DNA of 64,000 nt from Theionarchaea archaeon (GCA_018992685.1 JACVGT010000001.1:62001-126000); one strand, 5' to 3'; positions 53,943 to 63,555 are shown, numbered from the stretch's first letter. Made by a program: numbers and translations. The notes: generated by a model from the sequence alone, not told the origin.

Positions 53943-54749
53943 TCATCCAGTTCTGTCTCCCAGCCACTTCATTGCATAGTCAACTGCCTCTTTCTGGGAG
54001 AACAGCCGCGACGCTGCCAGTCCGATATATCCTTTCTTCACGTCACATGCTTTCTCAAAATCCTCTCCCATGGCTTCGAATTCGTCACTGTTGTAGTCAA
54101 TATCCTCATAGGCTTTCCATACTCTCTTTCCTTCTTCAAGAACGGGCGCCTCACACATGGTCCTCTTTCGCATGTTCAACCGGTATTCTGCCAGATGGAA
54201 TGAGGTATTCTTTGCGTATGAAACCCCCATCAGGAGAATCCATCCATTGAGTGCGTACAGTTTCCCTAATGGTGATTGGACTCCCAGACTGTAGGAGAAC
54301 CCATGGGTTCCTGTTACCATTCTCTTGTGCCTCCCCCACGCAGCAAAGGACACGGTGGGATGGTTGCTCCTCAGGACTCCGGGAAACGTTCTGAAGCAAT
54401 CAACAATTCTGCCCATCTCGCGGGTGGGGGTGTATATTGGATTGAAAGCAGGCATAGTCTCCTTTATTGTCTTTACCCATTCTTGTGGTACAGGAGGGTT
54501 GCTCCAGTTCTCAGGATTCGAGTAATCACCTGAATGGGTGGGCATAACAAGTGTCCCTTCTTCTGTCAGTGTATCCATGAGTGCCTGAACCACAGCCACC
54601 GGACCGCCGCTTACCCACCCGATTCTGTTCAGAGAAGAATGCACCAGGAGGGTCATCCTTCTGGCAACGCCCAGCCTTCGCAGATCACGTGCCAGGGACT
54701 GCTGTGTCTGGGGGAATGGTGTATTTTCTATGAGGGATGCTTCAGGCAT
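53943..54749 (-). CDS. AAC(3)-like N-acetyltransferase
   Basis: 268 residues from the ATG at 54749. LLVHSSLNRIGWVSGG, EGTLVMPTHSGDY and SNHPTVSFAAWG match aminoglycoside 3-N-acetyltransferases, including the conserved histidines. The start is supported by a TATA-like AGAATATAAG 22-31 nt upstream (leaderless). Archaeal and environmental AAC(3) homologues often act on other amines, so resistance is not certain. Confidence 0.85.
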   Translation of the reverse strand: MPEASLIENTPFPQTQQSLARDLRRLGVARRMTLLVHSSLNRIGWVSGGPVAVVQALMDTLTEEGTLVMPTHSGDYSNPENWSNPPVPQEWVKTIKETMPAFNPIYTPTREMGRIVDCFRTFPGVLRSNHPTVSFAAWGRHKRMVTGTHGFSYSLGVQSPLGKLYALNGWILLMGVSYAKNTSFHLAEYRLNMRKRTMCEAPVLEEGKRVWKAYEDIDYNSDEFEAMGEDFEKACDVKKGYIGLAASRLFSQKEAVDYAMKWLGDRTG

Positions 54750-54819
54750 AGAACCACTAGGTCTCGAACACTTATATTCTTTTTTTGTGGAAGGGGAGTT
54801 TACATGGGGACCGAGAACA

Positions 54820-56049
54820 TCAGAGCGCTGAGTTAAGCCATTTGGGCCCCTTCTTTGCCTCAATGTGGTGCCCTCCCAGGTATTCCAGAAATCGCTGTAA
54901 TTCCTTGGTGACAGCGTCCTTAAGCTTGCTGTCAGGGTGGTTAAAGAAATGGAAATTCCTTATTTCTAATGTCTGTTCCTCTTTTTTGTAGAAAGGATCT
55001 ATCAGCCCCACATAATCTCCATTATACAGTACGGGCAGGCAGTAGTATCCATATTTCCTGTCTTTGACCTTCTTGTATACTTCCCAGGAATATTCTGAAC
55101 CATACACGGCCTGGAATAATGCCCTGTTCCAGGTAAGAGGGTCCAGGGGGGCCAGGAATCGGAGACAATCCGAGGACGGTTCGGGGGGATCGTGCCACAG
55201 AGTGGAATCCTCTATTGGTGCATAGATCTGACCCTTCCATCCCTCCAAGTGAAGTGAAAAGAGGACACCCTCCTTCTCCAGGTGCCCGAGGAGCTCTCGA
55301 ATTTTTGGCGTCTTCCCAATGCTGTACCATTGTTCTGGCGCCCTCAAGGGGGAAACCAACCGCGATGCCCTTGTGATCATGGTTGCCATCTGATTCATGC
55401 ATTCTTCATCATCAGGAGGTTCTGCTGTATAGACAGACTGGGGAATCACGTCTTCTGCCAGAACGTAGTATTTGCGTGAACCCTCCCTGTGGTGAATTGC
55501 CACTTTCCCGGAGATCCAGAGCCGTTCCAGCAGGACCCGGGAGAGGGCTGTCTGTCCCCACCACCTCACTTTTTTCCATCCTTTAATGTCGAGCGAGGTG
55601 ACGGGGCCATCTTCCAGCATCCTGAGAATGAATGCTGTCTCTCTCTTGTGTTCCTTGAAGAAGGGAGCATTTCTGTTCTGCATGCGGGTTCTCAACCAGT
55701 TGAAGACGGGATATTTTTCCATGGGAAGAATGGAGAGCATTTTGCAGAAGTATTCAAAGAGGTCCCGCTTCTGGTACAACAGGTGGTGCAGGTGACTCTG
55801 CCTGTAGTTTGAAACCCTGCTCTGCACGGTTAGATCTGCATTCCTGCCTGCAACGTCTATGGGGTCTGACTGAATGCACTGGTGTTTCTTTAAAACTCCC
55901 AGCGTCCCGGAGAGACCCTCCTGCAAAGAAGAAAACCCGTGCAGGTGGAATAAGACCTTTCTGGCATGTGAGGGCGTCACCGTGAGCATGAGAGAATGTG
56001 GCATTACCTCTAAAAAAGGTTTGGACTCCTTCCTTCGTGATGAAATCAT
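54820..56049 (-). CDS. YcaQ/AlkZ-like winged-helix DNA glycosylase family protein
   Basis: 409 residues from the ATG at 56049 (AAGGGAGGT just upstream). It belongs to the HTH_42/AlkZ-YcaQ family: tandem winged helices, with IQSDPIDVAGRNADL near the N-terminus, where the Q-x-D arrangement corresponds to the catalytic motif of YcaQ-type glycosylases. Members remove alkylated bases or unhook interstrand crosslinks, and occur beside antibiotic genes. The role in this segment would be DNA repair or self-protection. Confidence 0.75.
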   Translation of the reverse strand: MISSRRKESKPFLEVMPHSLMLTVTPSHARKVLFHLHGFSSLQEGLSGTLGVLKKHQCIQSDPIDVAGRNADLTVQSRVSNYRQSHLHHLLYQKRDLFEYFCKMLSILPMEKYPVFNWLRTRMQNRNAPFFKEHKRETAFILRMLEDGPVTSLDIKGWKKVRWWGQTALSRVLLERLWISGKVAIHHREGSRKYYVLAEDVIPQSVYTAEPPDDEECMNQMATMITRASRLVSPLRAPEQWYSIGKTPKIRELLGHLEKEGVLFSLHLEGWKGQIYAPIEDSTLWHDPPEPSSDCLRFLAPLDPLTWNRALFQAVYGSEYSWEVYKKVKDRKYGYYCLPVLYNGDYVGLIDPFYKKEEQTLEIRNFHFFNHPDSKLKDAVTKELQRFLEYLGGHHIEAKKGPKWLNSAL

Positions 56050-56310
56050 TGGTCTGACCTCCCTTAGAAATATGAACAAAGATAGGTTTGAACAGAGATG
56101 ACGTTCCTTCGTATACTCCCTCAACAGAAATGTGATTCTTCAGCCTCGAAATCAGAAAGAAAGCACCGTTAACCCTGGAAATCCAGAAAACAAAAGGACT
56201 GAAAAAGGAAAGGTGCTCACCCTGGCCAGTGTCTTTCGTAATTCTGATCTTGTCAGATGTGGAGCTCCTCAACAGCAGCACGATGTCAGCCTGTGAAGAT
56301 GAATAGTAAC

Positions 56311-56470
56311 CTTTATAAGCATGGATGCACAGCATTAGCTGCAAAGGACTGTAAACAAAGGTTCGTACTTCGATCATTCGGATTCCGTAACTTTTCTGTT
56401 GTAAGTTTTTTGTAAAGAGTTCAGATACGATCTGGGGATATCTCAGAAACGGTCTGAGGAGATGATACAC
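56311..56470 (+). promoter_or_regulatory. Promoter and conserved long leader of cold-shock gene 1
   Basis: TATA CTTTATAAGC (56311-56320). The predicted start site is about 56340, exactly where a block of about 73 nt conserved with cold-shock gene 2 begins (56341-56413). The leader ends with GAGGAG and a GTG start. Such long conserved leaders control bacterial csp mRNAs through RNA structure; here it is inferred. Confidence 0.6.
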
Positions 56471-56662
56471 GTGAAAGGAACAGTACAGTGGTTCAATGCC
56501 CGCAAGGGGTATGGATTCATCCAGGATGAAAATGGAAATGACATCTTTGTCCATCAGAGTGCCGTACCCATGGGCGTCTTCCTCAATGAGGGAGATCAGG
56601 TCGAATTCGAACAGGAAGAATCAGACAGAGGACCTCGAGCAGTAAATGTGCGAAAGCTGTAG
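56471..56662 (+). CDS. csp: Cold-shock domain protein 1
   Basis: 63 residues from the GTG at 56471, matching the start of copy 2; an ATG 9 nt earlier is possible. RNP1 KGYGFIQ and RNP2 DIFVHQSA are intact, giving the single-strand RNA/DNA-binding OB fold. CspA-type proteins are common in bacteria but rare in archaea, so the gene may be acquired. It is about 90% identical to the copy at 58969. Confidence 0.93.
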   Translation: MKGTVQWFNARKGYGFIQDENGNDIFVHQSAVPMGVFLNEGDQVEFEQEESDRGPRAVNVRKL

Positions 56663-56772
56663 GTTGTTGTTGATTCGTAAAGGCTAGTTTGTTCTTTCTT
56701 TTTTTGTTTCTTCAAATCACCTTTCCTTTTTAACCATTTCAATATTCCCAGACATTGAAGACATGTCCATCC

Positions 56773-56967
56773 ATGAAGGAGAAGGAAATGGTTTTGCACA
56801 ATTTTTTCTCTCGCAATAAGAAGATGATTGTTGAACTGGTGGCTGTTGTAGTGGTCTACGGCGTCATGGTTGTCGTTCTTGTGCGCAGGCGAAAAGAGCC
56901 AAAAACCAATCAACCGGGGAAGACGCAGAAAGATGGGATCTTCTCAGATTTATCATTTCTTTCTTGA
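56773..56967 (+). CDS. Possible small membrane protein
   Basis: 64 residues if started at 56773, with one span (VELVAVVVVYGVMVVVLV) and a basic cytoplasmic end (RRRKEPK). A TATA-like CTTTTTAACC lies about 45 nt upstream. Starts at a TTG (56755) or at 56788 are equally possible. No family recognised. Confidence 0.42.
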   Translation: MKEKEMVLHNFFSRNKKMIVELVAVVVVYGVMVVVLVRRRKEPKTNQPGKTQKDGIFSDLSFLS

Positions 56968-57074
56968 TTTTTCCCTATCCGGTTTATATGGACTGGAGAT
57001 TGTATTTTGACGGAGTTCCACCAGTGGAAAAACATCTGTTTGGACGTACCCTTTCTGGGGAAAGCAGGAGCTTC

Positions 57075-58421
57075 TCAAGGGGGAAGAGAATCAGCAGTTC
57101 TTTTCTGCAGTCCCCGCACATACATTCGTGCCCATACAAAGGCAGTCGTTCCTCCCGTGATATTGCCCGTGACAATCCCCCACCACACACCTGAAAGTCC
57201 CATGCCGAGGACCAGGGAGAACGTGAAAGCTAAAGGCGCCACCAAGACAATGGTCCGAAAGATTGTTACGATTAAGGCACTGGTCCCCCTCCCTGTCCCC
57301 TGAAACATGGCAGATGACAGCATGCCCCACGAGACCACAGGATAGTAGAAGCACATGATCCTCAGGAACGTTATCAAGTCCTGGGTGATGCGGGCAGCAT
57401 CTGGAGAAAAGGTGAATAACATGGTAATATACGGGGCCAACCCATAGGTTGCTGCAGCAACTACCAGCTCAATAACAATCCCGATTTTTACTGCATACAG
57501 GTGAGCTGCATCGAGCTTCCCGTAGTCTTTGCTCCCAAAAGCAGCCCCCGTCACTGCTGTGACAGCAGTAGCAATTCCCATTAATGGGAGTGACGCAAAA
57601 GTTGCAACTCTCCACCCCGTGGTAAAGACAGCCACACCGTCTGTGCCCCCTGCCCTTACCACAATAACGTTCAAGAACAGCACTGACAAGGACATGGACA
57701 ACTGGGATACAGCTGAGGGGAGCCCCACTTTGAGAATTTCTGCAATAATCTCTTTCCTGAATCTAAATCCACGGAGTGACGGAGAAACGAAGGTAATCTT
57801 CTTGATGAAGATCCAGGTGAATAGTATCAGGGAGGCAACTGTCAAGGACAGGACAGTAGCGACAGCAGCCCCTGCAACACCCATTCCTAAGGTGTAGATG
57901 AAGATGGGGTCCAGGATGATATTGAGTACTGCGCCACTCATCAGTGCATACATTGAACGTGTGGCGTCTCCCTCACCTCTCAAGAGGGCATTGGCGACGT
58001 TGGAAAAGAAAATGACCACACTACCTGCTATAATTACCCGACCGTACTGTGTAGCACTGTCAGTTATGTCTCCTGCACCCATCGCAGAGAAGATGTCCCT
58101 GGCAAAGATGAAAAACGGGATAGCAAAAGCCATGGCTGCCAGCAACATAATGACAATGGTATGAGAACCCACAGTATCTGCACCTTTTTTGTCTCTGGCA
58201 CCTATTCTCCTTGAGATGGCCGATCCCCCTCCAATGCCAATACCTGTGGCCATGGCATTCATCATGAAGAAGAAGGGAAAAAAGAACCCCACTGCAGAGA
58301 GCGCATCAGCCCCCAGCCCTGAAACCCAGATGGCATCCACGACATTGTAGATTGTCTGTATTGACATTGCCACCATCATGGGCAGGGAAAGTTTTATGAT
58401 AGCCTTCTTGGGATCGCCCAT
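57075..58421 (-). CDS. MATE-family multidrug efflux transporter
   Basis: 448 residues from the ATG at 58421, with 12 spans in two MATE halves. The N-terminal GDPKKAIIKLSLPMMVAMS and the repeats with GGGSAISRRIG are typical. Archaeal MATE proteins usually have some 15-20 residues before GDPKKA. Here the frame is open upstream to about 58570 (reading TKGTKIL just before GDPKKA) but has no start codon, while a leaderless-type promoter puts an ATG in another frame at 58569, so the N-terminus may be frameshifted. Confidence 0.88.
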   Translation of the reverse strand: MGDPKKAIIKLSLPMMVAMSIQTIYNVVDAIWVSGLGADALSAVGFFFPFFFMMNAMATGIGIGGGSAISRRIGARDKKGADTVGSHTIVIMLLAAMAFAIPFFIFARDIFSAMGAGDITDSATQYGRVIIAGSVVIFFSNVANALLRGEGDATRSMYALMSGAVLNIILDPIFIYTLGMGVAGAAVATVLSLTVASLILFTWIFIKKITFVSPSLRGFRFRKEIIAEILKVGLPSAVSQLSMSLSVLFLNVIVVRAGGTDGVAVFTTGWRVATFASLPLMGIATAVTAVTGAAFGSKDYGKLDAAHLYAVKIGIVIELVVAAATYGLAPYITMLFTFSPDAARITQDLITFLRIMCFYYPVVSWGMLSSAMFQGTGRGTSALIVTIFRTIVLVAPLAFTFSLVLGMGLSGVWWGIVTGNITGGTTAFVWARMYVRGLQKRTADSLPP

Positions 58422-58590
58422 GAGGATTTTGGTACCCTTGGTTTCCTCTGCCGGTTTTTTCGCTGGTATGATGCTCGTGAGATCACCCTCTGTAGATATT
58501 GGTTTGTGTCTCTTCTGGAACTCACCTACAACGTGGGATTGTGAGGTTCTGCCTTGGATTAATCGTCATAACGGTGGGGCGTTAATGACT

Positions 58591-58600
58591 TATAAACCCT
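58591..58600 (-). promoter_or_regulatory. TATA box presumed for the MATE gene
   Basis: Minus-strand AGGGTTTATA with an ATG 22 nt downstream at 58569; that ATG reads only 15 codons before a TGA. The MATE frame runs past this point in another frame. Confidence 0.45.
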
Positions 58601-58830
58601 TCCTGTTACTGGTTCCGGACTGTGACCTTCCAGCCGTTGCGGCTGTTATGCATGGTTGATGAACCGGGTGGCACGCAAGAACTTTTTTTTCAACCAGCGA
58701 AGCTTTTGTTCAGAGTGAGATAGCACGATGGTTCTGGCGTCCAGGTATTTTCTCTTTCCCATATGAGACAGGACTCCTTTTGGATCATATTCCGTCTTGT
58801 TCTGAAAAAAAAGAGGAAAGCGATGATAAC

Positions 58831-58968
58831 CTTTATAAGCGTGAATGTAGAAGAAGGACATGCAAAGGACTGTAAACAAAGGTTCGTACTTCGATCATTC
58901 GGATTCCGTAACTTTTCTGTTGTAGGTTTTTTGTAAATAATTCAGATCTAATCTGAGGAGATGATAAC
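58831..58968 (+). promoter_or_regulatory. Promoter and conserved long leader of cold-shock gene 2
   Basis: TATA CTTTATAAGC at 58831-58840. The leader block from 58862 to about 58934 matches the gene 1 leader at all but one position (GCAAAGGACTGT...GTTTTTTGTAAA). After it the two diverge until GAGGAGATGATA and the GTG start. Confidence 0.6.
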
Positions 58969-59160
58969 GTGAAAGGAACAGTACAGTGGTTCAATGCCCG
59001 CAAGGGGTATGGGTTTATCCAGGATGAAAATGGAAAGGATTTCTTTGTTCATCAGAGTGCCGTACCCATGGGCGCCTATCTCAATGAGGGAGATGAAGTT
59101 GAATTCGAACAGGAAGAATCAGACAGAGGACCTCGAGCAGTACGTGTACGAAGGACATGA
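58969..59160 (+). CDS. csp: Cold-shock domain protein 2
   Basis: 63 residues with a GTG start and RNP1 KGYGFIQ / RNP2 DFFVHQSA. It differs from copy 1 in only a few residues. The duplicated unit includes promoter, leader and gene, about 2.5 kb apart, with the MATE gene between. It is followed by a T-rich terminator-like run (TTTATTTTTTTTTAG). Confidence 0.93.
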   Translation: MKGTVQWFNARKGYGFIQDENGKDFFVHQSAVPMGAYLNEGDEVEFEQEESDRGPRAVRVRRT

Positions 59161-59553
59161 TTCTGGCTTCGATTCATGATTACTAGTCAATCGCCCTTCT
59201 TTATTTTTTTTTAGATATTATTCAATTTCTCTCCTTTTTTGATTCTGTCAACCATCAGACGAAACCGTGGATCCCTTCATGACATGGAGGGAGATGGTAC
59301 CTCCCATGAAACTGGAAGGATGTTCTTTCTCTCATCTGATAGAACCCTCCCCCGGTGGTTCTCCTCTTTCAACAGTGTGGAATCAGGGTTCACTGCGGTT
59401 CTCTATGGTAGTCTACAGTACTATGGCTCATCACGAACCGCAGGTGAACTGAGGATACAGGAGTATGCTAAAGAAGGAGGGGACGCAACTCACTTTGCAC
59501 ACGTTTGGGAAAACAGAAAACGAAAAAAAGGGTGAAAGAAAGAAAAATGGAAA
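59161..59553. other. Intergenic region between cold-shock gene 2 and the DUF11 protein
   Basis: About 390 nt. A 98-codon plus-strand frame (59239-59535) exists, but I see no ribosome binding site or recognisable family. The T-rich start is a probable terminator. Confidence 0.4.
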
Positions 59554-62500
59554 CTAGAACTCAAGCATCTCCAGTAGGATTTCTATGAGTTCTCTGTACG
59601 CTTTGTTTCTCTGGTAACTCCAGTGAATTGAGGCGATGTAATTTCCCTCGTTGTAGTACTGCTCAGAGTTTTCACAGCACTCTGCTACAAGGGGCAGCAG
59701 CTCCTGCACCCTCTGCCATTCTTCGGGGTACATCTTGTCCAGTCCCTTTTCCAGCACCAGATTCATCAGATGGTTCACCACATCTTCCAGACTCTGGCAA
59801 CAGGGGGTTCTTTCATTGATTTCGAACGTGGGATCACCGCTCTTGATCCGTTCGATGAGATCCCTGAACTCTCTGAAGCAATTGTCTTTGAGGTAGCGTG
59901 CCAGAGGACGGTAAAGCAGCTTTGGCTGATATGGTGTTTTGAGGGAGGGGACAGGGATGCGTGCTGATCCCTCGCCTGACACCGGGGGGAGCCCATGATA
60001 TTCTCCGGTTACAACGACTCTGTTACGAGCTGTCGGTTCCAGACCATTAAAGATTGCGGCAAACGTAATGATTCTGACATCTCCTGGCGCTAGGGGACCA
60101 ATGTTGTTCCAGATGATGGTAGTAGTACCGTCAAGATTGGATACCACTAGGTCTGGGAGGACACTTGCTGCGTTTGCGTAATCCAGTCCAGGGGAAAGAG
60201 TATCCACCACCTGCACTGGGTCCAGGGGAAGCTGTCCCACATTGGTTATGGTGATGGTAAACGTCAAAACGTCTCCCTCTTGAGCCGTCTTAGGAGAGAC
60301 CGATTTCACGACACCTATGGCGAGAGTCAATGGTGTCCCTGATACAGTGATTGTTGAGAAGTCCTGGTCATCTTCCCCAGGAACGTCGTTGCCGGGGGTT
60401 GAATCGGGATCGAGACACTCAGAAGTGTGAACCTGAGCGATATTCGTGATTACTCCTGTTCCAGTGACTTGAGCCGTGATCTGGAGAGTGGCGGAGGCTC
60501 CACTCGCAAGGGTAGTGACAGTCCAGATGCCTGAGCCACTGTCATAGGTTCCCTGGCTCACAACACTTGAGACGTAGCTCAATCCTGTGGGTAGAACATC
60601 TTCCACCGTCATGTCGGTGCAAGCGTCTGGTCCATCATTGTAGACGATAATGGTGAAAGTTATGGTATCTCCCACATTTGGATAGGGATTGCTGACCGTC
60701 TTTTCTACCCTTAAGTCAGCCGTGGGTGGTGCAGCTGTCTCTGAATCTTCGTCATCTTCACTCTGGTCTCCATCATCGTTGTCAGGTGTTGAATCAGGAT
60801 CAGTGTGGTCTGATGCCGTCACTTGAGCTACATTCGTGTAGGTACCAGGAATCTGTACCACCACCTGGAACGTCAAAACCACATTGCTGCCATTTGCCAG
60901 GCTGTTGATCGTCCAGGTCAGAATGGGATCGCCTGAATCATCTCTGGAATCTCCACCTGCTATCGTCCCTGCAGCGTAGACAAATCCACTGGGTATGAAA
61001 TCCTCCACCGTCACGTTGGTGGCTGTATCAGGTCCATCATTGTAGACCGTGATGGTGAAGGTTATAGTGTCTCCTGGATCGGGAATAGAGTTGTCAACAC
61101 TTTTCTTGATCCACAGATCAGCCTGCTGCGGTCGAGCCGTCTCTGAGTCTTCGTCATCTTCACTCTGGTCTCCATCATCATTGTCAGGTGTTGAATCTGG
61201 ATCATACTGGTCAGATGCAGTCACTTGAGCCACATTCTTGTAGGTACCTGTGGCCTGTACTACCACCTGGAACGTCAGACTCACATTGCTGCCATTTGCC
61301 AGGCTGTTGATTGTCCAGGTCAGAATGGGATCGCCTGAATCATCTCTGGAATCTCCACCTGCTATCGTCCCTGCAGAGTAGACAAATCCACTGGGGATCA
61401 CATCTTCTACCGTTACATTGGTAGCTGTATCAGGCCCATCATTGTAGACTGTAATGGTGAAGGTTATGGTATCCCCCACATCTGGATTGGAATCACTGAC
61501 TGTCTTCTCAATCCGCAGATCAGCTGTAGGTACTGCTGCTGTCTCTGAATCTTCATCGTCTTCGCTCTGGTCTCCGTCATCATTATGAGGTGTTGAATCA
61601 GGATCATGCTGGTCTGACGCAGTCACTTCAGCTACATTCTTGTAGTCACCTGATGCCTGTACCACCACCTGGAAGGTGAGACTCACATTGCTACCGTTTG
61701 CCAGGCTGTTAATTGTCCATGTCAAGGTAGGAGCACCTGAATCGTCTCTGGAATCTCCACCTGCTATCGTCCCTGCAGCGTAGACAAATCCACTGGGTAT
61801 GAAATCCTCCACCGTCACATTGGTGGCTGTATCGGGTCCATCATTGTAGACCGTGATGGTGAACGTAATGGTGTCTCCTGGATTGGGTGTGGAATCACTG
61901 ACTGTCTTATCAATCCTCAGATCTGCTTGCTGGGGTGAGGCTGTATCAAAGTCTTCATCATCTTCACTCTGGTCTCCATCATCATTATCGGGTGTTGAAT
62001 CTGGATCATGCTGGTCTGATGCTGTCACCTGAGCTACATTCTTGTAGGTACCTGAGGCCTGTACCACCGCCTGGAAGGTCAGACTCACATTACTACCGTT
62101 TGCCAGGCTGTTGATCGTCCAGGTCAGAATGGGATCGCCTGAATCATCTCTGGAATCTCCACCTGCTATCGTCCCTGCAGCGTACGTGTATCCACTGGGG
62201 ATCACATCTTCCACCGTCACGTTGGTAGCTGTATCAGGCCCATCATTGTAGACCGTAATGGTGAAGGTTATGGTATCCCCCACATCTGGATTGGAATCAC
62301 TGATTGTCTTCTCTATCCTCAGATCTGCTGAAGACGGCACCGTAATCGTTTCATAGTCTTCATCGTCTTCGCTCTGATCTCCGTCATCATTGTTGGGAGT
62401 TGAATCTGGATCAGTCTCAGCACTAGAATACACCTGTGCAACGTTCTTGATTGAGCCAGTCATGGTGACTTGCGCTGTAATCTGCAAGGTTGCACTTCCT

Positions 62501-63555
62501 CCGTTGGCGATGAGACCAACGGTCCAAATGCCAGTTACATTGTTATAGCTGCCCTGGCTTGGAGAAGCAGAAATGTAACTCAGTCCTGCTGGCAGAATAT
62601 CTTCTACTGATACCTCAGTAGCATCGTTTGGTCCATCATTGTACACGGTAATGGTGAAGGTGACATTGTCACCAAGGTTAGGCGTCGAATTGTTAACCGT
62701 TTTCTCCAGCCGCAAGTCTGCAATACCTTTTACTACGATGATTGTAATATCTGGATAGTCTGCGTTATAGTGATAACTGCCCCCACTTTCGTCGGTAATG
62801 AAGGAATCAATATTCGTAGTCCCTGGAGACAGTGCTCTGAACGTCCATACTGACGTGAAATCATCATCCATAGGGAGATCCAGTCGCACGTTGTTCGAGG
62901 TCACAGGAGGACTGGGTGGCTCCTGCCAGGTGACCAAAACGCTCACTGGTTCGATAATGAGGGGATTATACTTTGAAACAGGCAGGTTAACTATATTGTA
63001 ATTCTTTGCGCCAGTTGTACTGTGCACAGTCACAGTAAATGTTGAGCCCACCACCGGAGTTGAGGTGGAAGCCACTATTGACACGACCTCATTTCTGGCC
63101 TGAGACCTCAATCGTTCCACACTCAGCGTTCCTGTAATAGTATCCGCTGTTCCTGTGTCTGTTCCCTGAACTGTAATGGTGTAATTTCTTGTGGTATTAT
63201 AGGCACCAGAATTCCTGGTTATTTCAATAAGATAGAAAAGATCCACTGTTGCCCCAGCTGCAATGTCCCCCAGTGACTTGACAGCTGATTCATTCGGTGC
63301 CAGGTTAATATACGTATTGACTGATGTCCATGATAACGTTCCAACAACGCTGTGTGCTGTTGTGCCCGCTGAATTCGTGACATGAATCTGAATGAGATAT
63401 TGATTTGGCCCATCGTTGACATTGTTATGGTCTAGCCCCATTCTGTCCCACGATCCCTTGACAAGTTGGAGTGTTCCCGCATTTGCCAAGGGGAGCATCT
63501 GAAAGAGCATGATGCCCACTGCTAAAGCCGCCAACGTTACTTTCCTCTTTTTCAT
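59554..63555 (-). CDS. Giant secreted DUF11-repeat surface protein
   Basis: 1333 residues. A signal peptide (LAALAVGIMLFQMLPLANA) is followed by an N-terminal beta region (about 30-280) and seven DUF11-type Ig-like repeats, each starting near ADLRIEKTVSDS and containing TITFTITVYNDGPDTATNV. The last repeat is divergent (LTFTITITNVGQLPLDP). After them comes an alpha-helical cysteine-containing C-terminus of about 110 residues (CFREFRDLIERI, CCQSLEDVVNHL, CCENSEQYYNEG). It has no C-terminal membrane span or PGF-CTERM-like anchor, unlike many archaeal surface proteins. Probably extracellular adhesion or sheath material. Confidence 0.88.
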   Translation of the reverse strand: MKKRKVTLAALAVGIMLFQMLPLANAGTLQLVKGSWDRMGLDHNNVNDGPNQYLIQIHVTNSAGTTAHSVVGTLSWTSVNTYINLAPNESAVKSLGDIAAGATVDLFYLIEITRNSGAYNTTRNYTITVQGTDTGTADTITGTLSVERLRSQARNEVVSIVASTSTPVVGSTFTVTVHSTTGAKNYNIVNLPVSKYNPLIIEPVSVLVTWQEPPSPPVTSNNVRLDLPMDDDFTSVWTFRALSPGTTNIDSFITDESGGSYHYNADYPDITIIVVKGIADLRLEKTVNNSTPNLGDNVTFTITVYNDGPNDATEVSVEDILPAGLSYISASPSQGSYNNVTGIWTVGLIANGGSATLQITAQVTMTGSIKNVAQVYSSAETDPDSTPNNDDGDQSEDDEDYETITVPSSADLRIEKTISDSNPDVGDTITFTITVYNDGPDTATNVTVEDVIPSGYTYAAGTIAGGDSRDDSGDPILTWTINSLANGSNVSLTFQAVVQASGTYKNVAQVTASDQHDPDSTPDNDDGDQSEDDEDFDTASPQQADLRIDKTVSDSTPNPGDTITFTITVYNDGPDTATNVTVEDFIPSGFVYAAGTIAGGDSRDDSGAPTLTWTINSLANGSNVSLTFQVVVQASGDYKNVAEVTASDQHDPDSTPHNDDGDQSEDDEDSETAAVPTADLRIEKTVSDSNPDVGDTITFTITVYNDGPDTATNVTVEDVIPSGFVYSAGTIAGGDSRDDSGDPILTWTINSLANGSNVSLTFQVVVQATGTYKNVAQVTASDQYDPDSTPDNDDGDQSEDDEDSETARPQQADLWIKKSVDNSIPDPGDTITFTITVYNDGPDTATNVTVEDFIPSGFVYAAGTIAGGDSRDDSGDPILTWTINSLANGSNVVLTFQVVVQIPGTYTNVAQVTASDHTDPDSTPDNDDGDQSEDDEDSETAAPPTADLRVEKTVSNPYPNVGDTITFTIIVYNDGPDACTDMTVEDVLPTGLSYVSSVVSQGTYDSGSGIWTVTTLASGASATLQITAQVTGTGVITNIAQVHTSECLDPDSTPGNDVPGEDDQDFSTITVSGTPLTLAIGVVKSVSPKTAQEGDVLTFTITITNVGQLPLDPVQVVDTLSPGLDYANAASVLPDLVVSNLDGTTTIIWNNIGPLAPGDVRIITFAAIFNGLEPTARNRVVVTGEYHGLPPVSGEGSARIPVPSLKTPYQPKLLYRPLARYLKDNCFREFRDLIERIKSGDPTFEINERTPCCQSLEDVVNHLMNLVLEKGLDKMYPEEWQRVQELLPLVAECCENSEQYYNEGNYIASIHWSYQRNKAYRELIEILLEMLEF
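60660..62720 (-). repeat. About 400-bp tandem repeats coding DUF11 domains
   Basis: About five highly similar copies of a unit near 400 bp; for example CTGCTATCGTCCCTGCAG recurs at roughly 400-bp spacing near 60957, 61358, 61760 and 62163. High DNA identity shows recent amplification or gene conversion. Confidence 0.8.

Noticed and set aside
55754..56554. A 266-codon minus-strand frame antisense to cold-shock gene 1
   Set aside because: Overlaps two better supported genes (the YcaQ-like gene and csp 1) and lacks domain features.
59239..59535. A 98-codon plus-strand frame upstream of the DUF11 stop
   Set aside because: No start signals or recognisable family; composition unlike neighbouring genes.
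60660..62720. Regularly spaced repeats considered as a CRISPR array
   Set aside because: The unit is about 400 bp and wholly coding in one frame as DUF11 domains, so it is a protein repeat.
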